Of a stretch of 48,404 nt of DNA, positions 1 to 7,476 are shown piece after piece (position 1 is the stretch's first letter; the number at the start of each line of letters is the position of its first letter). The notes beneath the pieces are model-generated. The model was not told where the DNA came from. It searched no databases and was given only the letters and a program-made list of their open reading frames with translations. The stretch comes from DTYU01 sp040757355 (GTDB lineage Bacteria; Bacillota; Desulfotomaculia; Desulfotomaculales; Ammonificaceae). Both the position numbers and the translations under genes were made by a program. The DNA is taken from assembly GCA_040757355.1 (NCBI GenBank), contig JBFLWY010000022.1, positions 1 to 48,404 on the forward strand, read 5' to 3'.

Positions 1-341
1 GTGTAGTAAAGCGCAGACGGCATAAAAAGATATTAAAGCTGGCACGGGGTTACTGGGGAGCAAAGTCCAAGCTGTTTCGGGTAGCCAGGCAGCAGGTAAT
101 GAAGTCCCTGATGTATGCTTACCGTGATAGGCGGGTCAGAAAGCGGGATTTCAGGCGTCTCTGGATTACTAGAATTAACGCGGCCGCAAGGCAAAACGGT
201 TTGTCTTACAGCCGCTTAATCAGCGGGCTTAAGCAGGCAGGGGTTGAAATTGACCGAAAAGTGCTTGCGGATATAGCGGTGAACGACCAGCGGGCTTTTG
301 GTCGTTTGGTGGAGATGGCCAAGGCCAAGCTGAGTTCATAA
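1..341 (+). CDS. rplT: 50S ribosomal protein L20 (5' end outside window)
   Basis: This is ribosomal protein L20, a 23S rRNA-binding protein of the large subunit needed early in assembly. The reading frame is open from base 3 and gives a very basic N-terminal part (VVKRRRHKKILKLARGYWG), continuing through SLMYAYRDRR and RKRDFRRLWITRINAAAR, all L20 hallmarks, and it ends in KAKLSS at a TAA. Only the first few residues are missing to the left. An internal ATG at 99 is not the real start, because the conserved N-terminal tail lies upstream of it. In this group rplT normally closes an infC-rpmI-rplT operon. The spacing of 77 bp to ktrB and the palindrome between them suggest the operon ends here. 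Confidence 0.97.
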   Translation, partial: VVKRRRHKKILKLARGYWGAKSKLFRVARQQVMKSLMYAYRDRRVRKRDFRRLWITRINAAARQNGLSYSRLISGLKQAGVEIDRKVLADIAVNDQRAFGRLVEMAKAKLSS

Positions 342-377
342 AGACGCTTTACGCGGGCGCCTCTTTGGTTAACGTTG

Positions 378-401
378 AGCATGGTTATTAATAACCATGC
401 T
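378..401. promoter_or_regulatory. perfect palindrome between rplT and ktrB
   Basis: A 24-bp perfect inverted repeat (arms AGCATGGTTAT, centre TA) ends 17 bp before the ktrB start. It has no following T-run, so it is a weak terminator candidate at best. Its two-fold symmetry and its position just before a potassium-transporter gene also fit a protein-binding operator. The function is not known. Confidence 0.5.
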
Positions 402-418
402 TAATACTTCAAAAGGTG

Positions 419-1786
419 ATGAACGAAGCGCGATTTTTGAGACATAGCCGGCTTGAGAGGAAGCAGCGACGGCGCTTGCGGCTTACCCCCCCTAAAGTAT
501 TGGTTCTTGGCTTTGCGGGGCTTATTCTGGCCGGAACGCTCCTTTTAAATACCGGTTGGGCTGCGAAAACCGGGGTATCCCCCGGTTTTCTAACGGCACT
601 TTTTACCGCCACTTCGGCCGTGTGTGTAACCGGCCTCGTGGTGGTTGATACAGGGACTTACTGGTCGTCTTTCGGCCAGGCGGTCATCCTTGTTTTGATC
701 CAGCTCGGCGGTCTGGGCATTATGACCAGTGCCACTATTTTTTCTATCCTCTTGGGACGCCAGATAGGGCTCAAAGAACGGCTTCTTATTCGTGAATCGC
801 TGAGCCAGGTAAATGTGGCCGGGGTCGTCAGGCTCGTGCGGTATGTTCTCCTTTTCACAGTAGCGGTGGAAGCCTTTTTCGCTGTTGTCCTGGTCCTCCG
901 CCTTAGCAAGGATTACGCCTGGCCGCTTAACCTGTGGTACGGGTTGTTTCACGCGGTATCAGCCTTTAATAACGCCGGGTTCGATCTTTTCGGTGGTTTT
1001 CGAAGTGTTACCGGGTACGTGGCCGATCCGGTGGTTATTTTCGGCATAGCCCTGCCCGTGATTATCGGCGGTTTAGGCTTTTCGGTCATTACAGAGATCG
1101 CCGTAACCAGAAAGTGGCGGCGGTTGTCCCTTCACGCCAAGCTCACGCTGGTAACGACGGCTGCCTTACTTTTTACAGGGTTTATCGTTTTTTTAACATT
1201 GGAATACGCAAACACGCTGAGCGGTTTCTCCTGGCCGGTCAAGCTCATGACGTCTTTTTTTCAAGCGGTGACACCAAGGACGGCCGGTTTTAACAGCGTC
1301 GACATCCAGGCGCTCAATCCAAGCACCCAGCTTTTTCTTTCCGTCTTAATGTTCATTGGGGCTTCGCCCGGGTCTACAGGGGGCGGGATAAAGACCACTA
1401 CCTTTATCCTTTTGGTGTTGACGGTTTGGTCCCTGGCCGCGGGACGTGAAGCAACGGAAGTGTTCGGGCGGCGGATACCGCTTGGCCAAGTGTTAAAGGC
1501 GATGGGAATCTTCTTGCTGGGTGTCGGTTGGTTGAGCGCTGTTTTTATGGTCCTCCTCATAACCGAAGACCAAAGGTTCCTGCCGCTTCTGTTTGAGGGT
1601 GTGTCGGCTTTCGGTACGGTCGGGCTCTCAACGGGAATCACGCCTGAGCTTACCTCGGTAGGGCGGGTGGTAATTATCATGACGATGTTCGTCGGCAGGC
1701 TCGGTCCGCTCACGGTGGCTTTTGCGCTTGCGGAGCGGCGCCGGGCGGCTTTCCGCCATCCGGAGGAGCAGATCATTGTAGGGTAA
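419..1786 (+). CDS. ktrB: TrkH/KtrB-family potassium uptake membrane subunit
   Basis: Membrane subunit of a Trk/Ktr potassium transporter that works with the cytoplasmic KtrA/TrkA regulator encoded next. The protein has about 455 residues, a basic N-terminus and roughly eight or more hydrophobic segments. The four pore-loop signatures of the superfamily are visible in order: TSAVCVTGL, NNAGFDLF, PRTAGFNSV and GTVGLSTGI, each with the filter glycine. The length fits KtrB/TrkH proteins from Bacillota. The start is uncertain: a GTG at 416 and an ATG at 419 both overlap the only purine-rich stretch (AAAAGGTG), and I chose the ATG. The next gene follows after 12 bp, so the two form an operon. Confidence 0.93.
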   Translation: MNEARFLRHSRLERKQRRRLRLTPPKVLVLGFAGLILAGTLLLNTGWAAKTGVSPGFLTALFTATSAVCVTGLVVVDTGTYWSSFGQAVILVLIQLGGLGIMTSATIFSILLGRQIGLKERLLIRESLSQVNVAGVVRLVRYVLLFTVAVEAFFAVVLVLRLSKDYAWPLNLWYGLFHAVSAFNNAGFDLFGGFRSVTGYVADPVVIFGIALPVIIGGLGFSVITEIAVTRKWRRLSLHAKLTLVTTAALLFTGFIVFLTLEYANTLSGFSWPVKLMTSFFQAVTPRTAGFNSVDIQALNPSTQLFLSVLMFIGASPGSTGGGIKTTTFILLVLTVWSLAAGREATEVFGRRIPLGQVLKAMGIFLLGVGWLSAVFMVLLITEDQRFLPLLFEGVSAFGTVGLSTGITPELTSVGRVVIIMTMFVGRLGPLTVAFALAERRRAAFRHPEEQIIVG

Positions 1787-1798
1787 GGAGAAGGGAAA

Positions 1799-2443
1799 AT
1801 GAAACAGTTTGCGGTTATCGGCCTGGGACGGTTCGGTACCAGCGTTGCGGAGACCTTGACGCGGATGGGTTATGATGTTTTGGCCGCGGACGTCAACGGG
1901 GACAAGGTCAACGCAGTGATGGATGTTGTAACGCACGCTGTGCAGGTTGACGCATTGGACGAACATTCTTTGAAATCGCTGGGCATCCGGAATTTCGATG
2001 TAGTGATCGTGGCGATAGGTGAGGATGTGCAGGCCAACATCCTGGTCACGGTGATGCTTAAAGAGATGGGCGTGAAAACGGTTGTGGCAAAAGCCCGGAC
2101 CGAGCTTCACGGGAGGGTGCTGGCCAAGGTAGGAGCCGACAAGGTGGTCTTTCCGGAGAGGGACATGGGCGTACGGGTGGCGCGTGCGCTGGTCGCGGCG
2201 AATATCGTAGATCAAATCGAGCTTTCACCCGATTACAGCATCATGGAGTTAATCGCTCCCGAGGAGTTTGTCGGTAAGTCCATCGGTGAGTCCGCTATCC
2301 GGATGAAGTACGGGGTTACGGTCTTGGCTATCCGCCGGGGGCAGGACATCCTTATCTCGCCTGGAGCGCGCCACGCGATCGAAGAAGGGGACATTCTCGT
2401 TGTGGTGGGCCGCAACGACCGGTTGAGCCGGCTCGAGCAATGA
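1799..2443 (+). CDS. ktrA: TrkA/KtrA-family potassium channel regulatory subunit
   Basis: Cytoplasmic RCK-type subunit that gates the KtrB channel on nucleotide binding. The N-terminal RCK_N Rossmann fold begins directly (KQFAVIGLGRFGTSVAETL, a GxGxxG nucleotide motif), with an acidic residue at the end of the second strand (LAADVNGDKV). The C-terminal third, from about residue 140 (SIMELIAPEEFVGKSIGES), is a TrkA_C domain ending in VVVGRNDRLSRLEQ. At 214 residues it matches single-RCK KtrA proteins rather than the double-length TrkA of proteobacteria. A clear ribosome site (AAGGAGAAGGG) precedes the ATG. The stop overlaps the start of the next gene by 4 bp (ATGA). Confidence 0.95.
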   Translation: MKQFAVIGLGRFGTSVAETLTRMGYDVLAADVNGDKVNAVMDVVTHAVQVDALDEHSLKSLGIRNFDVVIVAIGEDVQANILVTVMLKEMGVKTVVAKARTELHGRVLAKVGADKVVFPERDMGVRVARALVAANIVDQIELSPDYSIMELIAPEEFVGKSIGESAIRMKYGVTVLAIRRGQDILISPGARHAIEEGDILVVVGRNDRLSRLEQ

Positions 2444-3240
2444 TTCTTCTGGGGAAGCACAACCCGCGGGTTAAGGGACTTTTACGCCTCGCGCGGAGGC
2501 ACCGGCGGGAACAAGAGGAGAAGTTCCTCATCGAAGGTCCGCGGCTGGTTCTGGAAGCGCTGTCCGCCGGTTGGCCCTTGGAGGCGGTTTACTGCACCGC
2601 GCGGTTTGCAGAAAGTGAGAAAAATGCGGAACTCCTGAATTCGCTGCACGAATACGGAGTCATCGTTTATGCTCTACCCATTGAAGTGTTTAGCCGCATC
2701 GCATCCACCGAAGAGCCGCAGGGCGTGCTTGCCGTTGCCCGGACGCGAAAGGTGGAGGCGGGCGAGCTATTCCGGGACCCTTCACCGCTGGTTGTGGTTG
2801 TCGACGGGTTACAGGATCCCGGTAATCTCGGCACGATCATCCGCACGGCGGACGCCGCCGGGGCTTCTGGCGCCGTGCTCTTGCCCGGTACAGTTGATAT
2901 CTATAATCCGAAGGTCGTTCGCGCTACTGCCGGCGCGCTTTTTCGTCTCCCGGTGATTGAAGGTCTACCGCTTGACGAAGCCCTCACCTTAATTAAGAAT
3001 GCGGCCCTGGAGCTGGTGGTGGCCGACCCGCGGGGCAGCGTCCCTTTTTATGCCGCTGACTTATCCGGTCCGGTGGCAATCGTTGTCGGAAGTGAGGGAA
3101 CGGGTATAAAGCATAAAGTGCAGAAAGCGGCTTCGGAGCGTGTATTCATCCCGATGCCGGGTGGGGCTGAATCATTAAATGCGGCCGTTGCTGCGTCGCT
3201 ATTGATCTACGAGGCAGTACGCCAGCGACATGCGTTTTAA
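2440..3240 (+). CDS. SpoU-family RNA 2'-O-methyltransferase
   Basis: SAM-dependent RNA ribose 2'-O-methyltransferase of the SpoU/TrmH class with a trefoil-knot fold. An N-terminal substrate-binding domain (FLIEGPRLVLEAL) is followed by the three SpoU motifs: QDPGNLGTIIRTADA (about residues 123-137), VGSEGTG, and MPGGAESLNAAVAASLLIYEA near the end. The 266-residue length is typical of the YsgA/TsnR-like branch usually found beside pheST in Bacillota, and the target is probably rRNA, but sequence alone does not show which nucleotide. Its ATG overlaps the ktrA stop, so translation is probably coupled to the potassium operon. Confidence 0.92.
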   Translation: MILLGKHNPRVKGLLRLARRHRREQEEKFLIEGPRLVLEALSAGWPLEAVYCTARFAESEKNAELLNSLHEYGVIVYALPIEVFSRIASTEEPQGVLAVARTRKVEAGELFRDPSPLVVVVDGLQDPGNLGTIIRTADAAGASGAVLLPGTVDIYNPKVVRATAGALFRLPVIEGLPLDEALTLIKNAALELVVADPRGSVPFYAADLSGPVAIVVGSEGTGIKHKVQKAASERVFIPMPGGAESLNAAVAASLLIYEAVRQRHAF

Positions 3241-3438
3241 GTTTGTTTTTTCACCGGCGACTGATGATAATTGGAATATTTTACTAATACACTATTATTA
3301 TTTATGCAGGAGTAGCCCGTGCCGGCGGTCAATAATAACAGTTATAGTAATTATCGTCGTTTTTGAGGCGCTTCAGACTGTATGCCAAACGCGTTAGATT
3401 CGGCGCTTGAGATATAAATAAATGGAATCGAACTTTGC

Positions 3439-3467
3439 TTGTTTTCGATTTGGCGGTGTGTTATAAT
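3439..3467 (+). promoter_or_regulatory. sigma-A promoter for yqzL
   Basis: TTGTTT at 3439-3444 and a perfect TATAAT at 3462-3467 are separated by exactly 17 bp. The predicted transcription start near 3474 leaves about 37 nt of leader before the yqzL ATG. Confidence 0.7.
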
Positions 3468-3510
3468 CTGAACCGAGGGCTCCAAAAAATCTGCGAAAGG
3501 TTGTGAGCTT

Positions 3511-3603
3511 ATGTTCTGGACCGCCGAGTTTTTTTGGAGACTCTTTGAAAGGACCGGATCGATCAGGGCTTACGTTCTTTACCGCAGGTTGGCGGTGCAC
3601 TAA
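3511..3603 (+). CDS. yqzL: YqzL-family micro-protein, 30 aa
   Basis: A 30-codon reading frame encodes a peptide that starts MFWTAEFFWRLFERTGSIRA and ends YVLYRRLAVH. It matches the YqzL pattern of spore-forming Bacillota (aromatic FFWR/KxFExTGSIxAYLLY core), a family of unknown function of about 30-50 residues. A GAAAGG ribosome site lies about 10 nt upstream, and a consensus promoter precedes it by about 70 bp. It stands alone here, whereas in Bacillus it lies near era/recO. I am fairly confident it is real because the family-specific TGSI-x-x-Y motif is intact. Confidence 0.75.
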   Translation: MFWTAEFFWRLFERTGSIRAYVLYRRLAVH

Positions 3604-4054
3604 CCCAGCGAAATCAAACCCAAAAAAGCCTCAGACCTTATAAATAACATACTCTCATTGGAGGACGTTTCTAAACGCTCTCGCTTATCTTTTAAGGGCA
3701 AGGGCTTTTTGTTTTTATAGAAAACTTTGACAACTGATTATCGTTTGGTGTTGCTGTCCAGCTCAGGCCAGTTGAGCAATCCGGTTTAGATTGTACCTCA
3801 AATGGCTCCTTCTACCCAGCACCGGCAGCCGCCGGTGCGCCATTGGCCGCTGTCGTACTTTGTTGCCGACCTCATTTTCCCGGTGCGCTTAACCGCGCCG
3901 GATGGCCGTGTCTCATAAATACTCACCACGTGCGTTCCGGAAGCTTTAGCTGACTGGTGTACACCTGACGTGCTTGTCTTAGTATCAATTCTCCTCTATC
4001 AAGGACTTTATCCAACCGGGTAGTGAGGTGAATGCTGTTTGGCCGTCAGCCAGG
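3604..4054. other. intergenic stretch with no recognisable gene
   Basis: About 450 bp with no convincing coding frame on either strand. It contains GC-rich hairpins, including GCACCGGC/GCCGGTGC near 3820-3840 and an imperfect CCGGTGCG/CGCGCCGG pair near 3878-3901. Reverse-strand frames are broken by stops every few dozen residues. It may be decayed mobile DNA, but I recognise no transposase motif. Confidence 0.4.
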
Positions 4055-4294
4055 CTAATGCGGTTTCCGGCGGCCGATGAGGAAATAGGACCGGCCTTCG
4101 TGGCTGCCGCGGGACTGGTAGTCCAGGCCGGCTTGTTCCAGCAGTTCGAGGACCGGGCCCGCCTGGTGGGCGTCCGCCGCCTCCATGGTAATCATGATCT
4201 CCTGTCCGTCCTGGAGTTGGTTGATGGCTTTCTGGACGCGGCTCACCGTCCGGTTGTTTATTTCGGGCTCGATGTTCACGTAGATGCGGTCCAT
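4055..4294 (-). CDS. small conserved-looking protein of unknown function
   Basis: A 79-residue soluble protein (MDRIYVNIEPEINNRT... ending LIGRRKPH) on the minus strand. I do not recognise a family. The predicted structure is a short beta strand, a helix (VSRVQKAINQLQDG), a strand (EIMITMEAAD), a second amphipathic helix (AGPVLELLEQAGLDYQ) and a closing strand, which suggests a small alpha/beta fold. A GGGGGG purine stretch sits about 10 nt upstream of the ATG, which supports translation. There are no cysteines, no signal peptide and no membrane segment. The overlapping plus-strand frame is probably a shadow. Confidence 0.6.
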   Translation of the reverse strand: MDRIYVNIEPEINNRTVSRVQKAINQLQDGQEIMITMEAADAHQAGPVLELLEQAGLDYQSRGSHEGRSYFLIGRRKPH

Positions 4295-4373
4295 GTTTTC
4301 AAACCCCCCGGCCTCTAGTCTTTCCGGAGGCCGGGTTCTTTATGGCCCCCGGCCGTCCCCGGTCTAAGAAAGA

Positions 4374-4405
4374 AAAACCTCCTATAAATCTCAGCAGGAG
4401 GTTTT
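4374..4405 (-). terminator. terminator after the LysM-GH18 gene
   Basis: AAAACCTCCT pairs with AGGAGGTTTT around a 12-nt loop. On the minus strand it ends in GGTTTTTCTTTCTT, a good intrinsic terminator 48 bp after the stop of the LysM-GH18 gene. It may act in both directions. Confidence 0.75.
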
Positions 4406-4452
4406 CTTCCAGGTGCAAAACTAATTTTAATCAGTTAAGGGCTAATCTTCTC

Positions 4453-5835
4453 CTATCGGATATTAACCCGCTCTCGCATCGTCTGCCAGATGGCCGGGTC
4501 TTCTAAGCCCAGACGCCACAGAGCTACCCCGGCGATGTCGTATTCCCTGATTAAATTCAGTTTTGTTTTCAGGCTTTCGGCATCTTCATACCATACTTCG
4601 TGGCGCTGGTTATTTTCGGTATAGAAATAAAACGGTGTTTGACTTATCATATCAAACAGCGGGGCGGCACCAAAATTCTTAACCCGCTGCATGGCCAACT
4701 CGTGCGACAAGTAGCCGTTCTTGTTGGTCTCCAGGTTAAAATCAAACCCGAAAACCGGTTCGGACACAATAATCTTCTGCGCAGGGATTCTATTTACGGC
4801 GTACTTAAGAACGGCGTGGTTAAAGCCGATCGACGAAACAGGTCCGGGGCCGCTCCCGGGCCATCCATGTTCGTTATACATCATCAGTACGACCAAGTCG
4901 GCCGCCCTGCCGATAGCCGCATAATCATACGGGGCTGCCCAGGAATTAGCCCAGTTATCACCTGATTTTGCCGGGACGGCAACTGTGAAAAGATATCCCT
5001 TTTGTCGCAACGCGTCGCCTAACTCCTGGTAGAAAAGAGACAGGTTATCCCGGTCGCTCACCCTGATACCTTCAAAATCCATGTTGATCCCGTCGAAGCC
5101 GTAAAAACTGATGAGCCAGGTAATGCGCTCGATACACTTTCTCCTTGACTCCGGACTCGACAGCATCTCAGTTACCAGGTTCTTTGTTAGCGACCTGTCC
5201 TCGTACAGGAAATTATGGATCACCGGTATTACCCGCACGTTGTGCGCATGGGCCGCCGCTACCAATCTGCGGGCCTCTGATTGGTCAAAGTCACCTGCTG
5301 TTTCCAGGTCCGTAGCATCCCACTGGTTCAACCGAAACCAGAACGGGGCGACGTAGGACAGGTCGTTCATATGGACAATGGTTGACCAGGCGGAGGACGG
5401 CAAATAATCTTCTTCCTCGGTATAGTAACCTACGATAAACGCATTCGGGCGCTCGTACCGCCCGCTGGCGATCCTGAGGACTTGACCGGCACGCAGAGAA
5501 TCGTCAGGCAGGTTGTTGTCGGACATAATTCCGGAAACAGTCGTATTGTATAACTTGGCGATTCGATACAGGTTTTCTCCTTCAGCCACAATATGAACCG
5601 GTACCTGGTCGGGAATAACCAGCACCTGTCCGGCGTAGATCAGGTTGCTCTGTAAACCGTTTAACTGCCTGATCGTCTCGGCAGACGTTCGGTGTTTTTG
5701 CGCAATTGAATAAAGAGTGTCACCTGGCGCTACCGTATAAAGCGTCTGCGCGTAGACGGGTGTTTTCAAAAGGAACCCGGTAAACAAAAAAACCAGCGCA
5801 AATAGAAGACAGCATCGTTTACAGCTTTTTTGCAC
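4453..5835 (-). CDS. secreted LysM and glycoside hydrolase 18 protein (spore cortex/cell wall type)
   Basis: Probable secreted peptidoglycan-directed glycosidase like the YaaH/SleL/CwlL spore-germination enzymes. Residues 1-30 form a signal peptide ending in PVYAQ. LysM domain 1 spans about 31-76 (YTVAPGDTLYSIAQKH) and LysM 2 about 80-122 (HIVAEGENLYRIAKLY). A GH18 TIM barrel follows from about residue 130. The catalytic strand reads FDGINMDFEGI, with D248, D253 and the general acid E255; the Asn at 251 in place of the usual Asp is common in the spore branch. It fits N-acetylglucosaminidase action on cortex, but the substrate is inferred. It stands alone with its own terminator. Confidence 0.9.
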   Translation of the reverse strand: MQKSCKRCCLLFALVFLFTGFLLKTPVYAQTLYTVAPGDTLYSIAQKHRTSAETIRQLNGLQSNLIYAGQVLVIPDQVPVHIVAEGENLYRIAKLYNTTVSGIMSDNNLPDDSLRAGQVLRIASGRYERPNAFIVGYYTEEEDYLPSSAWSTIVHMNDLSYVAPFWFRLNQWDATDLETAGDFDQSEARRLVAAAHAHNVRVIPVIHNFLYEDRSLTKNLVTEMLSSPESRRKCIERITWLISFYGFDGINMDFEGIRVSDRDNLSLFYQELGDALRQKGYLFTVAVPAKSGDNWANSWAAPYDYAAIGRAADLVVLMMYNEHGWPGSGPGPVSSIGFNHAVLKYAVNRIPAQKIIVSEPVFGFDFNLETNKNGYLSHELAMQRVKNFGAAPLFDMISQTPFYFYTENNQRHEVWYEDAESLKTKLNLIREYDIAGVALWRLGLEDPAIWQTMRERVNIR

Positions 5836-6356
5836 TCCTTTACCTCCCCGAAAAATAAGAACTGGTTGTAGACCATTCTATAATCTTGCTGAAGACAAAA
5901 CTACATGAAATAAATGGCGCTATTTGAAATAGTTAGTCCGAGTCGATTCCGCCCGCTTGTTGCCTAATGAGCGGAATCAAGTTGCAGATTTTAATTTGGA
6001 GTATTGACTACAGGGGAAAAACCGGGAGCCAGGAACTCAACTTGTTAAGTCAACTTTCGTCGTCAGACCAAGCGTCCAACTTGAGCAACGGGCGCTGTAG
6101 AGGCGATGGTTAGGGTAATACTGACCGGTGATTGAGGTCACAGAAGAAACGCGTTGGAAGTTTTGGACTTCCGAGGCCGCTTTGCTGAAGTTGCAAGGGG
6201 CTTTTTTATTTTACAAATCGGGCTTTAACGGCTAAAATTATTTAAGATGTGCTTCATTTTATGGAAACATTATGGAGAATGCTGTCTTTTTTAAATGCAC
6301 TCAATTAAAAGTTTCACCAAATTAGAAAATGAAAAAAGCCTTGTGGAGGGTCGGAA
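5836..6356 (+). promoter_or_regulatory. pheST upstream region with structured leader
   Basis: 520 bp without a gene. The first 100 bp lie upstream of the LysM-GH18 gene and the rest lead to pheS. From about 6000 the sequence is rich in short inverted repeats (GGAAGT/ACTTCC at 6157-6173, TGACC/GGTCA near 6121-6139) and ends in an intrinsic terminator 150 bp before pheS. This looks like a transcription-attenuation leader. I could not find the T-box core (AGGGTGGNACC) or a Phe-rich leader peptide, so the sensing mechanism is unknown. Confidence 0.5.
6174..6211 (+). terminator. intrinsic terminator/attenuator before pheS
   Basis: GCC(G)CTTTGC at 6176-6185 pairs with GCAAGGGGC at 6193-6201 (9 bp, one bulged G) around a 7-nt loop, followed by TTTTTTATTTT. 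It lies upstream of pheS on the same strand, with no gene ending just before it, so it either ends a small RNA or attenuates pheST. Confidence 0.7.
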
Positions 6357-7379
6357 GTGCTCAAAGAACTGGATAACATCTGGGAAAGGGCGCAGCTTGC
6401 AATCACCGCCGCAAAAAGCCTCCAGGAAATCGAGGCCGCGCGGGTCCGCTTCCTGGGCAGAAAAGGGGAGCTGACGCAGATACTGCGGCAGATGGGGTCG
6501 CTGTCGGATGAAGAGAGACCCCTTATCGGGCAGCGGGCCAACGAACTTAAGGAAAGGGTTGAGCGGGCCCTCGCCGAGAGAACGGCGGTGCTGCGGGACC
6601 AAGCCATAAGCAGCAAGCTGCAGGCGGAAGCCATTGATGTGACTCTGCCCGGGCATCCGGTCATGGTAGGACACAGGCATCCTTTGAACCTGATCAGGGC
6701 GGAGATCGAGGAGATTTTTCTCGGCCTCGGTTTCAGCATCGCCGAGGGGCCCGAGGTAGAGCTGGACTATTATAACTTTGAGGCTTTGAACCTGCCGAAG
6801 GACCATCCGGCGCGGGACATGCAGGACACCTTCTTTATTTCGGACGAGGTTTTGCTCCGCACGCACACCTCGCCGGTACAGGTGCGGACGCTCGAGCGTC
6901 TTGCGCCGAATCTGCCGGTCAAAGTGATCGCGCCCGGGAAGGTTTACCGGCGGGACGACGATGCCACGCATTCCCCTATGTTTCATCAGGTTGAGGGGCT
7001 GGCGGTCGATACGGACATCCGCTTCAGCGACCTGAAAGGAATTCTTTTGGCGTTTGCCCGGGAGATGTTCGGGGCGGAAACGAGGATGCGGTTCCGTCCG
7101 AGTTACTTCCCGTTTACCGAGCCGAGCGCGGAGGTCGATATATCCTGCTTCAACTGCGGCGGTGAGGGGTGCCGGATCTGCAAGGACACCGGCTGGTTGG
7201 AGATCCTGGGCGCCGGGATGGTACACCCCCGGGTGCTCGCAGTCTCGGGCTACGATCCGGAGAAGTGCCGGGGGTTCGCTTTCGGGATGGGAATCGAACG
7301 TATCGCAATGCTTAAATACGGTGTCGGCGACTTGCGGCTGTTTTTCGACAACGACCTTCGCTTTTTAAGTCAGTTCTGA
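6357..7379 (+). CDS. pheS: phenylalanyl-tRNA synthetase alpha subunit
   Basis: Catalytic subunit of the alpha2beta2 PheRS that charges tRNA-Phe. The N-terminal coiled-coil (about 1-85) binds tRNA, and the class II catalytic core follows. Motif 2 is RRDDDATHSPMFHQVEGLAVD and motif 3 is FAFGMGIERIAMLKYG. A CxxCxxxGCxxC insertion (CFNCGGEGCRICKDTGWLE, about residues 262-280), common in Bacillota PheS, is present. The 340-residue length is normal. The GTG start has a GGAGGG ribosome site 7 nt upstream. pheT follows after 97 bp containing small tandem repeats. Confidence 0.97.
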   Translation: MLKELDNIWERAQLAITAAKSLQEIEAARVRFLGRKGELTQILRQMGSLSDEERPLIGQRANELKERVERALAERTAVLRDQAISSKLQAEAIDVTLPGHPVMVGHRHPLNLIRAEIEEIFLGLGFSIAEGPEVELDYYNFEALNLPKDHPARDMQDTFFISDEVLLRTHTSPVQVRTLERLAPNLPVKVIAPGKVYRRDDDATHSPMFHQVEGLAVDTDIRFSDLKGILLAFAREMFGAETRMRFRPSYFPFTEPSAEVDISCFNCGGEGCRICKDTGWLEILGAGMVHPRVLAVSGYDPEKCRGFAFGMGIERIAMLKYGVGDLRLFFDNDLRFLSQF

Positions 7380-7384
7380 ATTAG

Positions 7385-7447
7385 GTTCAAAGTTCAACGT
7401 TCAATGTTCAACGTTAAAGCTTTAACTTCTGACTTCTGAATTCTGAC
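7385..7447. repeat. short AACGTT/TTCTGAC intergenic repeats
   Basis: The pheS-pheT gap contains near-tandem GTTCAACG/GTTCAATG units followed by ACTTCTGA repeats. Similar AACGTT units occur at about 40494-40508 and 48078-48095, and a TTCCGACCTCTGAATT stretch near 45224. These are simple dispersed intergenic repeats with no clear function. Confidence 0.55.
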
Positions 7448-7476
7448 CAGGGATACCTGGCGAGGGAGGTTGTTTC

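Noticed and set aside
590..2215. long minus-strand frames opposite ktrB and ktrA
   Set aside because: They are antisense shadows of well-recognised genes, without ribosome sites or protein-like composition.
3740..3960. decayed transposase on the minus strand
   Set aside because: Short reverse frames (RHGHPARLSAPG, RTGGCRCWVEG) look vaguely like fragments of coding DNA, but frequent stops and the absence of any DDE motif or terminal repeats leave no support.
4028..4318. plus-strand frame opposite the small minus-strand gene
   Set aside because: It covers the same bases as 4055-4294. The minus-strand product has a ribosome site, a balanced composition and predicted secondary structure, whereas the plus-strand one does not.
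5836..6356. T-box riboswitch for pheST
   Set aside because: A terminator and folded leader are present, but I could not find the conserved AGGGTGGNACC core or a convincing specifier loop, so it is reported only as an undefined leader.
3241..6356. tRNA or rRNA genes in the larger gaps
   Set aside because: I looked for acceptor-stem/TTC-loop patterns and rRNA blocks and found none that I could support by eye.
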